Program-made: the position numbers and the translations under genes
The notes under the pieces: generated by a model
Databases searched by the model: none
What the model was told of the DNA's origin: nothing
What the model saw: the letters and a program-made list of their open reading frames with translations, nothing else
Origin: Ascoidea rubescens DSM 1968
Lineage: Eukaryota; Ascomycota; Saccharomycetes; Ascoideales; Ascoideaceae
DNA length: 64,000 nt
Assembly (NCBI RefSeq): GCF_001661345.1
Contig: NW_017962920.1
Coordinates: 667,524-731,523 of the forward strand
Direction: 5' to 3'
Shown here: positions 10,601 through 19,834 of the stretch, in pieces
Layout of the letters: every line of letters begins with the position of its first letter
Numbering within the stretch: the first letter of the stretch is position 1

Positions 10601-11782
10601 ATGAATGAGGATATCACAGACGTTAAAAGAATTAATTTCTTGCCAATTAACTCAACTAGTAAGGGAGAAATTGAATACACTGAAAAGCAACTTCAATTAT
10701 TAGGAGAAGTGATTAATGAAGAATTGTCAGTTGATATTTCTGGAGCGCTTAACGGATTGAACACATACTACATTGGGAAAATCATTGATAAGTATGCATA
10801 TATCTTATTGGTTATTGAAAGTATCGTTCAAGATCAAGAGATGAGTGAGTCTACATTAATCAGAATGAAAGAAACATTTGATATCATATTAAAAAATGAA
10901 CAATTATATGCATTAATTTATGATACTAAATTTGGTGGGATTACATCATCAGGAGCATTGGACAATTATGCAGACTCAACAGGATTTGATTTTGGAGCAT
11001 CATTTTATAATGATCACCATTTTCATTATGGATATATTATTCATGCTGCAGCTATAATTGGATTTGTTGATTACAAAGTTTATGGAGAAAACAGTACATG
11101 GGTATCAGACAACAAAGACTACATCAACTCGTTAATCAGAGATGTTTCTAATTCTAATAGGGACGACGAATATTTCCCATTTTCCAGGAGTTTTGACTGG
11201 TTTCAAGGACATTCTTGGGCATCTGGATTATATAGTTCAGGGTCAGGTAAGAACGAAGAAAGTACATCAGAGGATTACCATTACTATTATGGAATGAAAT
11301 TATGGGGAAAAGTAACCGGAGATGGGTCGTTAGAAAACAGAGGAAATTTGATATTGTCAATAATGAGCAAAAGTATTAATTTATATTTTCTTTATTCATC
11401 TGAAAATACAGTTCAGCCATCGAAGATTATTGAAAATAAAGTTGCAGGTATCTTGTTTGATCAAAAAATTGATTACACAACATATTTTGGTACTAATACT
11501 GAGTATATTCATGGAATTCATATGTTGCCTATCACACCAATTTCCAGTATAATACGTAAAGAAAATTTTGTTGGGGAAGAATGGGATAGCAAACTAGGCG
11601 GGATCATCGACAGTGTTGAAAGTGGGTGGACAGGTATATTAAGATTGAATCAAGCATTGGTTAATCCTCAAGAGAGTTACGAATTCTTTTCACAAGAGGG
11701 ATTTGATAGTGCAAAATATTTGGATAATGGACAGAGTAGAACATGGGCATTGGCGTTCAGTGGGGCATTGGCCAATCTTTGA
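7685..11782 (+). CDS. ENG1: Endo-1,3-beta-glucanase, GH81 (Eng1/Dse4 type)
   Basis: This 1365-residue protein has a signal peptide (1-23, hydrophobic core ending TLA), a long Ser/Thr-rich region (about 24-660) with a Gln-Asp-Thr repeat block, and a C-terminal GH81 domain from about 670. GH81 marks are F677-YTN, WTYPYGMWF, NDHHFHYGY with the catalytic Asp at 1110, and GKNEESTSED with the Glu pair E1192 and E1196 at the four-residue spacing known for this family. Eng1/Dse4 hydrolyses 1,3-beta-glucan of the primary septum on the daughter side to let cells separate. The long Ser/Thr stalk and signal peptide place it outside the cell; the cytoplasmic paralogue Acf2 lacks both. Start is the first ATG, with the signal peptide directly after it. 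Confidence 0.95.
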   Translation: MNYLKLSFITLILLISFINITLAQFSSDELFTLFPNGSTMFNVSLSSPLSSSTTTKHSTDCSIYTSADIPNRNLQVSFSSTTTTTLAGSQTGIFSHSSDYDSNNSNNDFTKFTSLTTITETKIEYITEIKTLYKTQYSTDESLQTFTNTITELQTDISTDSYELECRLLSTITERITESSQDVNDNKSQSTSSSTSLSEETKTVDKNIDNSANSDNNDSSDNTNNTNDTNTIGNTDNVLSNNTNDNNNIITENNSKTSKSITVTITQATQTTESTQDTQDTQDTHKTEIIQNTESIQDTESIQDIESIQDTQSIQTPQTSQTIGNSRSTQTTESIQNTQSAPIIKNTTSKILDVSRTISLATTLTTSIISSKSLTKSSTDNKEISTNKQTSIIVESNSILATSAIASIISLENISTTSTSIVYSASTTPSAIYSETGLTYSSVTIDSSKFQPLITDSDFLTSTSLSLSINTKTISVPVTITLTEIETLSGDVITLTSYIPISSYLSSVLHTTTSSVQTSKQTGSSGLGFSSFSNTSTSIQVSKSTPSLSTKLIDTSLAKETESTKISISNDETITITASDSSSTSAVSSSESLSFSIESSLLYVSSGDVLSSFSLVSSSLVEIVVTSTLHVESCFTGDLFEPISNNAPPSIFLRDEPDLDLAEGVDNDGLPIQTNKFYTNLLLDDQSNMVWTYPYGMWFATYHNGFAISQTTSSQITFSNGDNDSTASYYTAPTNIGSVVFSATVFDENVSMDVTDLKDMSVLVTLFKDSLDNDETSDNFIDIPLVQGMGLISGTYNGNLITRLKSSIGFSTLVLESSTSLNSDTLKYKASLFDGVDWLIYVTFPESSLDSMDEYSLQVENNYVIEGNLAIDGLLIQVAVSPDDSSLETYYDQAAGIYTTSAYITGSASCNSATYAINYVTEGSSISGSTMVFALPHHLVSLSGSTSQFATGISLDSTTKGKMYGFLSNSLIMNEDITDVKRINFLPINSTSKGEIEYTEKQLQLLGEVINEELSVDISGALNGLNTYYIGKIIDKYAYILLVIESIVQDQEMSESTLIRMKETFDIILKNEQLYALIYDTKFGGITSSGALDNYADSTGFDFGASFYNDHHFHYGYIIHAAAIIGFVDYKVYGENSTWVSDNKDYINSLIRDVSNSNRDDEYFPFSRSFDWFQGHSWASGLYSSGSGKNEESTSEDYHYYYGMKLWGKVTGDGSLENRGNLILSIMSKSINLYFLYSSENTVQPSKIIENKVAGILFDQKIDYTTYFGTNTEYIHGIHMLPITPISSIIRKENFVGEEWDSKLGGIIDSVESGWTGILRLNQALVNPQESYEFFSQEGFDSAKYLDNGQSRTWALAFSGALANL
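8503..8702 (+). repeat. Degenerate 15-18-bp coding repeat in ENG1
   Basis: Around residues 273-339 the protein repeats Gln-Asp-Thr and Glu-Ser-Ile-Gln-Asp-Thr motifs about a dozen times, from a DNA unit near GAAAGTATTCAAGACACT. It lies in the non-catalytic stalk. Confidence 0.8.
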
Positions 11783-12395
11783 TTTTCCAGCACTGAGTTT
11801 GCATATTTTTTTATTTTATTTTTTATTTTTTATTTTTTGTATTTTCTTTTTCTTTTGCATTTTTTTCTACTGATTTTTTCTTTCACACTTGGCTGGTTTT
11901 TAATTATTTTTGTTTAATTGGTTGATTAATTATTCGTTTATTGGTATTTTTTTACTTGATTGGTTTTGGTTACTTTTTTTTCTAATAGGTATAGTCCAGG
12001 CGAAATGGGACCAGGTTTGTTCAAATAGCAACCTAATATTGTTTAATTACTACATTTTTTAACACATTCATTTATCTTAGTAGAAACATTATATTCTTTG
12101 CAACAGAAACAGATTCTGTTGTAAAAACCAGTGGAATGGAAAACGCATAATATGCAGAAACTGCACTTATACGCTTTCACTAGCGCTATCTTACGTATTT
12201 TCTGCTGACCCATAGTAGTGGATTTTAGAACAGAAAACACAACAGCAAAAAGAATTTTCTGGTTTTGGTTTGTTAACCCAAAAGATATTGCTACTTTGTC
12301 AGCAATTTTTGTCAGTTTACAACACACAGGTATAGAAGAGACTAGATAGGATTAGTCGCAGGCATTTATTTGGTATTTGAATTCATTGATCAGAA
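11783..12395. other. Intergenic, 613 bp
   Basis: The first 180 bp are T-rich (ENG1 3' end). The rest is the SAR1 upstream region. The minus strand holds a 56-codon Cys-rich frame (12043-12213, eight Cys), reported as a finding because nothing else supports it. Confidence 0.5.
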
Positions 12396-13101
12396 ATGTG
12401 GATTTTTAATTGGTGTAAGTAGCAAGTGGTGTTTTTGGAAGGTGGGAGGTTTGTGCCTCCCTTTTTTTTGTCTCTATCCCAGTGTTTAGAACACAAGAAC
12501 TAACAACTTTTTTCTCCTGTATTCTTTTTTTAATTTGCAATCGATAACAGTCCAAGATATTTTAGCGTCTTTAGGATTATGGAATAAACATGGGAAACTA
12601 TTGTTTTTAGGATTGGATAACGCTGGTAAAACCACCTTGTTACACATGCTTAAGAACGATAGATTAGCTACATTACAACCTACATTGCACCCAACTTCGG
12701 AAGAATTATCAATTGGGAATATCAAATTCACTACATTTGATTTGGGAGGCCATCAACAAGCCAGAAGATTATGGAAGGATTATTTCCCAGAAGTTGATGG
12801 AATAGTTTTCTTAGTTGATGCAGCAGACTATGAAAGACTTGAGGAAAGTAAAGCAGAATTGGATGCATTGTTTGCTATTGAGGAGTTATCCAAGGTCCCA
12901 TTTTTAATTCTTGGTAATAAGATTGATTCTCCTAGAGCCATCAGCGAAAATGAATTAAGACAAGCCTTGGGATTATTTGGAACAACAGGCAAAGGAATCG
13001 TTCCATTAGATGGAAGAAGACCAGTGGAAGTATTTATGTGTTCTGTCGTTATGAGACAAGGGTATGGAGAAGGTATTAGATGGTTATCGCAATATATTTA
13101 A
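12396..13101 (+). CDS. SAR1: SAR1, small GTPase of COPII vesicle formation (one intron)
   Basis: Two exons: 12396-12414 and 12551-13101, coding 189 residues. Exon 1 reads MWIFNW plus one base; joining completes Phe and leads into [15 protein letters not shown], matching Sar1 N-termini. The P-loop GLDNAGKT is at 27-34, the switch-II DLGGH ends at His74, NKID is the guanine-specificity motif, and the end WLSQYI is typical. Sar1 is loaded by Sec12 on the ER, inserts its N-terminal amphipathic helix into the membrane and recruits Sec23/24. Length equals the family norm. The second exon alone has no ATG in a sensible place, which supports the intron call. No gene-specific oddities seen. Confidence 0.96.
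12415..12550 (+). other. Spliceosomal intron of SAR1
   Basis: Intron of 136 nt with donor GTAAGT, acceptor ACAG at 12547-12550 and a branch sequence AACTAAC (12498-12504) 46 nt before the acceptor. It splits a Phe codon after its first base. Confidence 0.9.
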
Positions 13102-13830
13102 ATGATCCGGTGGTCTATTCAGTGATTGTATGGAGCTTTTCCTCAGATATTTCTTAGATATCTCTCAGACCTTTGCAGATTTATTTTGTTTCATTTATTT
13201 GTTACCTTTCTTTTTGTAATCTCAATAATTTTAATATATTTTTAATACATTCTACAAATTTACTTATCCTTTTGTTTTTACTTTATTTTTGTTTCTCTAC
13301 GGGCTGCCCCCTGATATCAGTACATTTTCCAGGACAATTCACTCTGTAACAGGGCACTTTGCTTGTAATCTGAGGTCGCCCCCCTGTGGAATTCAGAACT
13401 ATTTAATAGCTCAGTCGAGTATACCACTTTCATCAAATTAGAATTTTATTTTTTGTTAATTTAAAAGCAATTTCAATTTGCAATACACAATATTAAAGTA
13501 TTTTCAAATAAAATTTATTGATTACAAAATTCAGCAGTCCATGTATAATAAAAGACTTGAGGAGATTCAAATAATCTTAAATAATCTTAAATGATTTGAA
13601 ATAGTCTTAAATCGTCTTAAATATTCTTAAACACTTTCAAAATGATATAAATTGGTATCAACATTCACTGATTTTTATTTTTTTTCCTTCTACTTTTTTC
13701 TTCCTCGCTACACCATACTACTGTTGCTATAATATATTCTTACATCATCTGCTTGTATAGTAATTCTACACATATACTCACATATTTCCATACCATACCA
13801 TATCATATATCGGATTTCAAATTCTGCAAA
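13102..13830. other. Intergenic, 729 bp
   Basis: SAR1 3' region and upstream region of the microprotein gene. It holds six 10-bp phased repeats (13571-13630) and a TATA-like TATAATATATT near 13729. Confidence 0.55.
13571..13630. repeat. Six tandem 10-mers, consensus ATNNTCTTAA
   Basis: Six units follow at exactly 10 bp with TTAA or TGAA closing each. The period equals about one DNA helical turn. It lies 200 bp upstream of the microprotein ATG. Confidence 0.85.
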
Positions 13831-13947
13831 ATGGGATTGAACAATGTATATCAAGTATCAACCTGCGATAACTGTGGTTATAAATTGAACTCATGTACTT
13901 CAATGACTTGCGATAATTGTGGTGCTTCATTGATTTTCCCAAATTGA
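13831..13947 (+). CDS. 38-residue double-CxxC zinc-ribbon-like microprotein
   Basis: The ATG at 13831 (context CAAAATG, A at -3) opens 38 codons. The product has two near-identical halves: TCDNCGYKL with C12/C15 and TCDNCGASL with C27/C30, plus C22 between. Two CxxCG knuckles 12 residues apart are the arrangement of a minimal zinc ribbon. The frame stays open upstream to 13753, but that part is Tyr/His/Ile-rich and looks like leader. I do not recognise the family. Its own upstream (729 bp) and downstream (over 300 bp) spaces, a TATA-like box and a good start context favour a real gene. Function unknown; metal binding is inferred. Confidence 0.6.
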   Translation: MGLNNVYQVSTCDNCGYKLNSCTSMTCDNCGASLIFPN

Positions 13948-14471
13948 GAACGATATAGCGTATATACAATCTTATTCTACTATACTATTATCCACCCATA
14001 TTGTTTGTTTTTATTTCATTCTATTCTGCTCTCATGCTCTCACTATACTATCACATTATCTTTTGTATTATAATTCGTGTCTCATAACAGACCAAATGTT
14101 CACTATTTCCTATATCAATTATAAATCAACTGCTTATAACAGACTCAAACTAAGTGATTTCTCGCTGTAGCACCCAGGAAACACAACACACCAGCTAGTT
14201 CCACTACTGATGTGCCGTAGGACCACTTCCCAGTCGCATTTGAAGAAAGAAACAGAAGAAGCTCAGAAAGAAGAAGTAAAATTTGCTGCTTTTGGTGCTC
14301 TTTGGAGGTTGCCCGACCTTGGTCAGGGCTCTAATAATTTTTTTTTAAATTTTTCAAAACAGCCAAAAGTTTCTCTTCAGCTCCCGAAAGAAATGCTCTT
14401 CACCAACTTGTCTTTAGCTCTCCTGCCTACAAAACGCTTCAGTAGTGTTTTTGCTTGATATATCTGCTTCA
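13948..14471. other. Intergenic, 524 bp, RBP95 promoter
   Basis: T-rich end of the microprotein gene, then the RBP95 upstream region with an RRPE-like element at 14347-14356. An open frame at 14210-14458 shows no recognisable domain. Confidence 0.5.
14347..14356 (-). promoter_or_regulatory. RRPE-like element
   Basis: TGAAAAATTT on the minus strand matches ten of eleven bases of the ribosomal RNA processing element that Stb3 binds in yeast. It lies about 116 bp upstream of a ribosome-biogenesis gene, as expected. Confidence 0.45.
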
Positions 14472-15989
14472 ATGGTTACACATATACCTGCCTGGAAGAG
14501 ATCTGGTTTAAAAATCAGGTCTCAGCTCGCTGAAGACCCTCTTTCTCTACCAACATCGACCTTCACCACCAAAGCCTTTTCTCTCAACGATACCAACTCC
14601 AACAACAGCATTGGTGCTATAGATTTGGATTGCAAAAATAACAGCAAAAAGAGAAAGATAAATAGTATAAATGATGATTCCCCCATGGGAACCCCGAGGA
14701 AAATACCAAAAAAACCAAAAAAACCAAAAAATGAAAGAGATACACCTCCAGTGAAAGATCAACTAATATATTTAAGATCGTTCACAAACGACAAAGAAAA
14801 CTGGAAATTTTCTAAATCCAAACAAAATTGGATAATCAAAAATATTCTTAATGAGAATCAAATTCCAATGACTAATTTCGACCCCTTTTTATTCAATTAT
14901 ATTAAAGACTTACAAGGTGGTTCAAAAATTAGAATTTTAAACGAATTTAAATCAAAGATAGATACTTGGAATAAAATCATTGATAACGTTGATAATCAAT
15001 TGGGTGTCCTAGAATCTGAAAACAAAAAAATACTTAAAAAAGATACTGTGCTGAACCATAAGACGATAAAAACACAAAACAATGAAAAAAATGAAAAAAA
15101 TAATGAAAAAGATAATGAAAAAGATAATGACAATGATAATGACAATGATAACAATAAAGATCAAGATAAAAACAGCAAAAAAGAGAAGAGGAAAAAAAAG
15201 CAAAAAACCAAATTTGAATTGGAAAAAGAAAAGCCCCCCAATTACCAAATAATGATGAAAATCAATCAACTTCTACCCATTATAAGCGATGAAACTATAT
15301 TAATAAAAGGTTTGGAACTCTTTAATAACAACAACAATAATAAGAATCTTAATGACAGTACAGAAGAAATGGAAGTTGAACATAATTATCAAGATCAAAT
15401 AACAAATGACAATAAAACCGATTTAAAAAAGGAATCTCATATCGAAATCTCAAATAATGTGAATATTGAGAATATAAATAACAAAGATATTCGAAATAAA
15501 AAATACTCTAACTTAACAATTTTTAAGGTTGATCTCAGTGAGCCAATCGATTACAATCAAATTCAAAAAAAAATTGATTATAATATATCTGATTCTAATA
15601 TAACTGTTGATCATGCTGAAATTAATATAAATATTGAATCTGAAAGCAAAAGTGTTGATACTAAAGTTGATGAAAAAGAAGAGATTGCCAAAATATCCGG
15701 ACCACTTTCAAATGATAAGAACTCAAACAAAAAAACTAAAAAAAATAAAAAAATAAAAAACAAAGATAAAGATAAAGATAAAGAACTTCGGGCGTCAAAA
15801 AAAACACAAAAGCTAATTAAATCTCTAGAAATAGGTCAGTCAGAAGATTCGAAAGAAAAAGAGAAATCTGATAAACCAGACTTGGAAAACTCTGAAAACT
15901 CTGAAAACTCTGAAAAAATCAAAAAATCAAAAACCAAGTCGAAATCAAAATCAAAGAAATCAAAGAAATCAAAGGAATTGATAGAATAA
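14472..15989 (+). CDS. RBP95: WKF-domain protein, Rbp95-like 60S biogenesis factor
   Basis: I start at the ATG at 14472 (505 residues); the frame is open slightly further upstream but without ATG. The N-terminus has HIPAWKRSGLK (4-14), conserved in yeast Ycr016w/Rbp95. The WKF domain begins at W111-K112-F113 and continues NWIIKNIL...FLFNYIKDLQGGSKIRIL to about 165. The rest is very rich in Lys, Asn, Asp and Glu, ending in KSKSKKSKKSK. Rbp95 binds early 60S pre-ribosomes in the nucleolus, and the basic tails fit RNA binding. The Asn/Asp runs make it longer than the S. cerevisiae protein. Its neighbour SYP1 lies on the same chromosome arm as RBP95 in S. cerevisiae, so the pairing may be old. 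Confidence 0.8.
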   Translation: MVTHIPAWKRSGLKIRSQLAEDPLSLPTSTFTTKAFSLNDTNSNNSIGAIDLDCKNNSKKRKINSINDDSPMGTPRKIPKKPKKPKNERDTPPVKDQLIYLRSFTNDKENWKFSKSKQNWIIKNILNENQIPMTNFDPFLFNYIKDLQGGSKIRILNEFKSKIDTWNKIIDNVDNQLGVLESENKKILKKDTVLNHKTIKTQNNEKNEKNNEKDNEKDNDNDNDNDNNKDQDKNSKKEKRKKKQKTKFELEKEKPPNYQIMMKINQLLPIISDETILIKGLELFNNNNNNKNLNDSTEEMEVEHNYQDQITNDNKTDLKKESHIEISNNVNIENINNKDIRNKKYSNLTIFKVDLSEPIDYNQIQKKIDYNISDSNITVDHAEININIESESKSVDTKVDEKEEIAKISGPLSNDKNSNKKTKKNKKIKNKDKDKDKELRASKKTQKLIKSLEIGQSEDSKEKEKSDKPDLENSENSENSEKIKKSKTKSKSKSKKSKKSKELIE

Positions 15990-16540
15990 ATACGTAATAT
16001 TTTTGATAATAAAAAGTGTGTTGATAAATAATGACTCCATTTTTCTACTGTCTACTCAAAGTACAATTTATAGATACCTTAATTGAAATAAGTTCAATTT
16101 AAATCATCTTTATCATCTTGCAATTGGAAAATAGTAATCAGTTCTAAATTTTTGTATTATACACGTAATTTATCTCAATAAACATAACTATCTATCCTTG
16201 TGGATTATTATCCATTATTGGTACGACTGTAGTTTATATAATTATAAAACTAAACTAACAATAAATAAAAGAGAAAATAAAAAAATACACAGATTATTTA
16301 GAATAGAAAAAATATCAAGTTTTTGTTTTGTAATATATTTTTATAATTTTTTTTTAAAACTTTTACTTTTTTTTTTGTAAATAATATCTAAAAGAACAGA
16401 AAAATACTAATGAAAAAACTAAAAAAGAGCTGAAAAAGAGCTGGATATGAAGAGAAGAACAAAAAGAAGAAAATTCAAGACAAGGAAAAAATTAAAAATT
16501 ATCTTTAAAAGCTAAATTAATTTGATAAAAAAAAAAAAAA
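15990..16540. other. Convergent intergenic, 551 bp
   Basis: A+T-rich space between the 3' ends of RBP95 and SYP1. I see nothing in it beyond poly-A and poly-T runs that may serve 3' end formation. Confidence 0.6.
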
Positions 16541-19500
16541 TTAACCAAAAATAAAACTGCCGGAAATAAATGTTTTAGCAGTATTAACAACTTTCCAAGT
16601 TTCTGGATCGTTGTCACTGTTTTGTCCAAATATATCATCATCAATATTTTGATAGAAAAGGTTGTTATCAGCACAACATAAGGAAGTGCTTTCATTACTA
16701 TCTATCAAGAACTTGGCTTGGCAGCCAGAAGAAGATTCTCTGGCCATTCCTTCAGTCATAAACCTTGCGATAATTCTTTCTTGTTGATGTGTTCTGCTTA
16801 GTGTCAAAGGTTCCTTGTATTTCCAGGTAATTCTCTTTTTATCTTTATTGAATGACCCTTGAGGCTTTGAAAAAGCAGATGTTGTTTCCGTACCCTCTAT
16901 TGACAAAGAAACACCAAAATCATTCAAAATAATAGAGGTAGTATCATCTAGTTTTGAAACAATCTTATGGCTTAATTTTATTGTTAGCATACAACTAGCT
17001 TGATGACTTTCAAATCTCCAAATTGGTGTTAAAATGATTGGAGATTCCTGATTTAATAACATGTATTTTAAGCCTCCGACGATTCTTGAAGAAACTTGCA
17101 AAGTATTCAAATTATAGAGATAATTATGGTTGCTATCATCATCTTGCAGGTTGTTGGAAGTATTTATTGGTCTTAAAAATACTGCATTGGGAACAATTTT
17201 CTGGATTTTAGGATCCAACTTTAATTTCAATAAAGAATTACTTGGTAATTGATTTAAAGGCTCTCTTATATAAGTGAACGCAATTTGGCCAATTGTCTTG
17301 GAGGATTCTAAGACTCCATTTTTGAAAGTCGCAGAAAAGACTTCTAAAATACTGGCGTTTAGCCCTGGGACACTTAAATCTGGATGAGTAAAACCGTTAT
17401 TCAATAAATTTCCAGTCAAATCAGCCTTTAAACTCGTTGCACGAGAATCTGTTCTCTGCTGAGACACCAATGAAATTGAATCATTGTTATCAAAGTACTT
17501 CCTATTTGGGGTTAAGGAACCAAAAGTGTTGCTCGACCTTGTAGTTAATTTTTGAGATTGAGGTGTACTGAGACTTTTAGCATTATTGATACTGCTGGTG
17601 TCAAAAGAAGATTTGCCTTGAGTATCAAGATCGGCTTCGGTCAAGTTTGTGAATAATTTTGAGACAATATCTTTTCTGCGAGTTGATGGAACTTTGGGAG
17701 TTAATTTTGGTAAATCTGTAGGTAAATCGTCATTGTCATTATGTTTGTCATTACCATTTACGTTATCACTCTCAGTCACGATGTTTCTACTTGAAACTGG
17801 ATTGTTTACGGGAGAAGATGGAGTTGAATTTGAATTTGAACTTTGGTTTATACTTTGATTTCCACTTTCGCTATGTAAATAAGATCTCCTTACAGGTGGA
17901 GGTGGTGGAGGCTGAACTTGAACTTGAATCAAAGGAGGGCCAGAGGTCTTATTGGTATCATTGAAAATATCGCTCTCTGAACTATTGTTTTTATCGTTTC
18001 TGGTATTATTCTTATTTGGTAGTGTTACTGAACTTGCCGATTTTAAATTTTCATCAATACTGGAAGGATAATTTGATGATGAAGGGCGGGCAAGAGAAGA
18101 ATCTGTTAAAGATTGAAAAGGTTTTGAGTTTCTAGGATCAGGTAAATCAGAGTTTGAATTTTTAGAAACCAAAGGTTGGCTCGATTGAGATTGAGATTGA
18201 GATTGAGATTGAGGTGGAGGTGGAGGTGGAGGTTGAGATGGATGAAATGGCAAAGGTATTGATGAAGTTGCAAAATCATCATCTGGAGAAGATGGACTTG
18301 AACTAAAACTGAAATTTCTGTCATTTAATTTTGGTTTTGATGGAATTAGAGCAGGGGTAATACTTTTGTTATTTTCTTTATTAGTGTTAAGAGCTGGATT
18401 TGAACTTGGGACTTTAGATTCGGGGAGATCAAGACTTGATTTTGAAACTTCTTTTAGGTTATCATAAGCATCAATGTTGTTGTTGCCATTAGTATTATTA
18501 GTATTGTTATTTACCCTTTTGGATAGGACAATTGCTGAAGAGTGAGTAGATTGAACCTCAGGTAAAGGCTCGAAATCAGAAGAGAACTTTGATTTTGCTT
18601 GAGTTGAAAAATTATTGTTTTGATTGTTATTTATGAATTTCTTTGATTTTGATCTATTAAAGATAGAGCCAACTCTGGATCTTAATTTGTGTTTTTTATC
18701 CTTTGATGGAGAATTTGTAATTAAAATGTGGTTATCATTTGAAGATCTTTCAAAAGAGGAGGATGTCATTGGGTTTGAATTTGGAGTTGTATTTGCAATT
18801 GGTGATGTATTATAATTGTTTGAAGAATGATGTATTAAAGAATGCAACTTTCTATGAGGATGTTCTTTATTAATGTCATTAGTACTGTTGTTGACATTGT
18901 TATTAAAAATATTATTGTTATTATTGTTATTATTGGTAGTAGTGTTGATTGGACTATCAGATTGGTTATTAATGTTTGGTATAATATCATTTTTAGAATC
19001 ATTTTGTTCACCAATTGGATTTAAAGAAAATCTTTTAATTTCATCGTCAGGGTTAAAGGATACTAAATTTTCAAAAATCTTTTCATTATTTTTCAAATTC
19101 AGAGTATATTTATCATTTAAATTGGATTGAAGTTGCAAAAGTAAATCTTTTAAAAAGATTAATCTGTTATATTCGAATTTTTCAAAATTTTCAAAAAAAA
19201 TAAGAGAATTTTCATTGAAATAGTTCAAATCATTGCGAGTTACTGAATTATGTTTTATTTTATTTAATTGAGATAATATATCGTGGTAATAATTATTTTT
19301 AGTTGGATTGAATGAATTTTTTAAAGGTTTTATTATAATTCTATTTAAGTTTTTAATTAGATTTTTATTTGAATCGATTTCAGAGTTAATTTCATATAAG
19401 ATGGAGTCCCAAATAGATTTAAAATTACCCAAATGATCAGGCAAATTAGAATTATTATTATTGTCATCATTTTTATTTTCATTTTCATTCTCATATTCAC

Positions 19501-19834
19501 TGCCATTTTCATTATTTTCACTGTTATTAGGATTTTTGTCGTTGAGGTTTTTGTCTTTGAGAAACAAGTTCCCCTTGAATTGAGGATTCACCGCAGATTC
19601 CTTGATGATATATTTATGAACATTTGAATTTATATTTTTTCCCTTCGATTCCATTAACTTCATTAAGCGACTAGCATAGTGTTGGTTTAGTGCAATGTAG
19701 TCAAACAAAAAGGAACCAATTTCATTGTTAAGAGCCTTTGATTCTAAGATTCTGGAATTTAAGATGTTGATTGATTCACTGGGATCTTTGGAAACAAGTA
19801 TGGTGGAAGACAATTGGGTTCTCTCTTCTTCCAT
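16541..19834 (-). CDS. SYP1: Syp1, F-BAR and mu-homology endocytic/septin protein
   Basis: This 1097-residue protein opens MEEERTQLSSTILVSKDP and has an F-BAR-like helical region to about 270. A long disordered Ser/Asn/Pro-rich linker follows with poly-Pro stretches, and the basic motif HKLRSRVGSIFNRSK lies near 385. The C-terminal muniscin mu-homology domain (about 825-1097) has LNASILEVFSATFKNG, IWRFESHQAS and SKPQGSFNKDKKRITW, each nearly identical to S. cerevisiae Syp1 as I recall it. Syp1 is an early endocytic coat adaptor at the plasma membrane and also speeds septin-ring turnover at the bud neck. It is longer than the 870-residue S. cerevisiae protein because of the linker. It is divergent from HSL7 across 900 bp. 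Confidence 0.96.
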   Translation of the reverse strand: MEEERTQLSSTILVSKDPSESINILNSRILESKALNNEIGSFLFDYIALNQHYASRLMKLMESKGKNINSNVHKYIIKESAVNPQFKGNLFLKDKNLNDKNPNNSENNENGSEYENENENKNDDNNNNSNLPDHLGNFKSIWDSILYEINSEIDSNKNLIKNLNRIIIKPLKNSFNPTKNNYYHDILSQLNKIKHNSVTRNDLNYFNENSLIFFENFEKFEYNRLIFLKDLLLQLQSNLNDKYTLNLKNNEKIFENLVSFNPDDEIKRFSLNPIGEQNDSKNDIIPNINNQSDSPINTTTNNNNNNNNIFNNNVNNSTNDINKEHPHRKLHSLIHHSSNNYNTSPIANTTPNSNPMTSSSFERSSNDNHILITNSPSKDKKHKLRSRVGSIFNRSKSKKFINNNQNNNFSTQAKSKFSSDFEPLPEVQSTHSSAIVLSKRVNNNTNNTNGNNNIDAYDNLKEVSKSSLDLPESKVPSSNPALNTNKENNKSITPALIPSKPKLNDRNFSFSSSPSSPDDDFATSSIPLPFHPSQPPPPPPPQSQSQSQSQSSQPLVSKNSNSDLPDPRNSKPFQSLTDSSLARPSSSNYPSSIDENLKSASSVTLPNKNNTRNDKNNSSESDIFNDTNKTSGPPLIQVQVQPPPPPPVRRSYLHSESGNQSINQSSNSNSTPSSPVNNPVSSRNIVTESDNVNGNDKHNDNDDLPTDLPKLTPKVPSTRRKDIVSKLFTNLTEADLDTQGKSSFDTSSINNAKSLSTPQSQKLTTRSSNTFGSLTPNRKYFDNNDSISLVSQQRTDSRATSLKADLTGNLLNNGFTHPDLSVPGLNASILEVFSATFKNGVLESSKTIGQIAFTYIREPLNQLPSNSLLKLKLDPKIQKIVPNAVFLRPINTSNNLQDDDSNHNYLYNLNTLQVSSRIVGGLKYMLLNQESPIILTPIWRFESHQASCMLTIKLSHKIVSKLDDTTSIILNDFGVSLSIEGTETTSAFSKPQGSFNKDKKRITWKYKEPLTLSRTHQQERIIARFMTEGMARESSSGCQAKFLIDSNESTSLCCADNNLFYQNIDDDIFGQNSDNDPETWKVVNTAKTFISGSFIFG

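Noticed and set aside
12535-12550. Non-ATG start for SAR1 within the second exon frame
   Set aside because: It gives an N-terminus unlike any Sar1. The upstream exon with GTAAGT and ACAG restores the expected MWIFNWFQDIL start.
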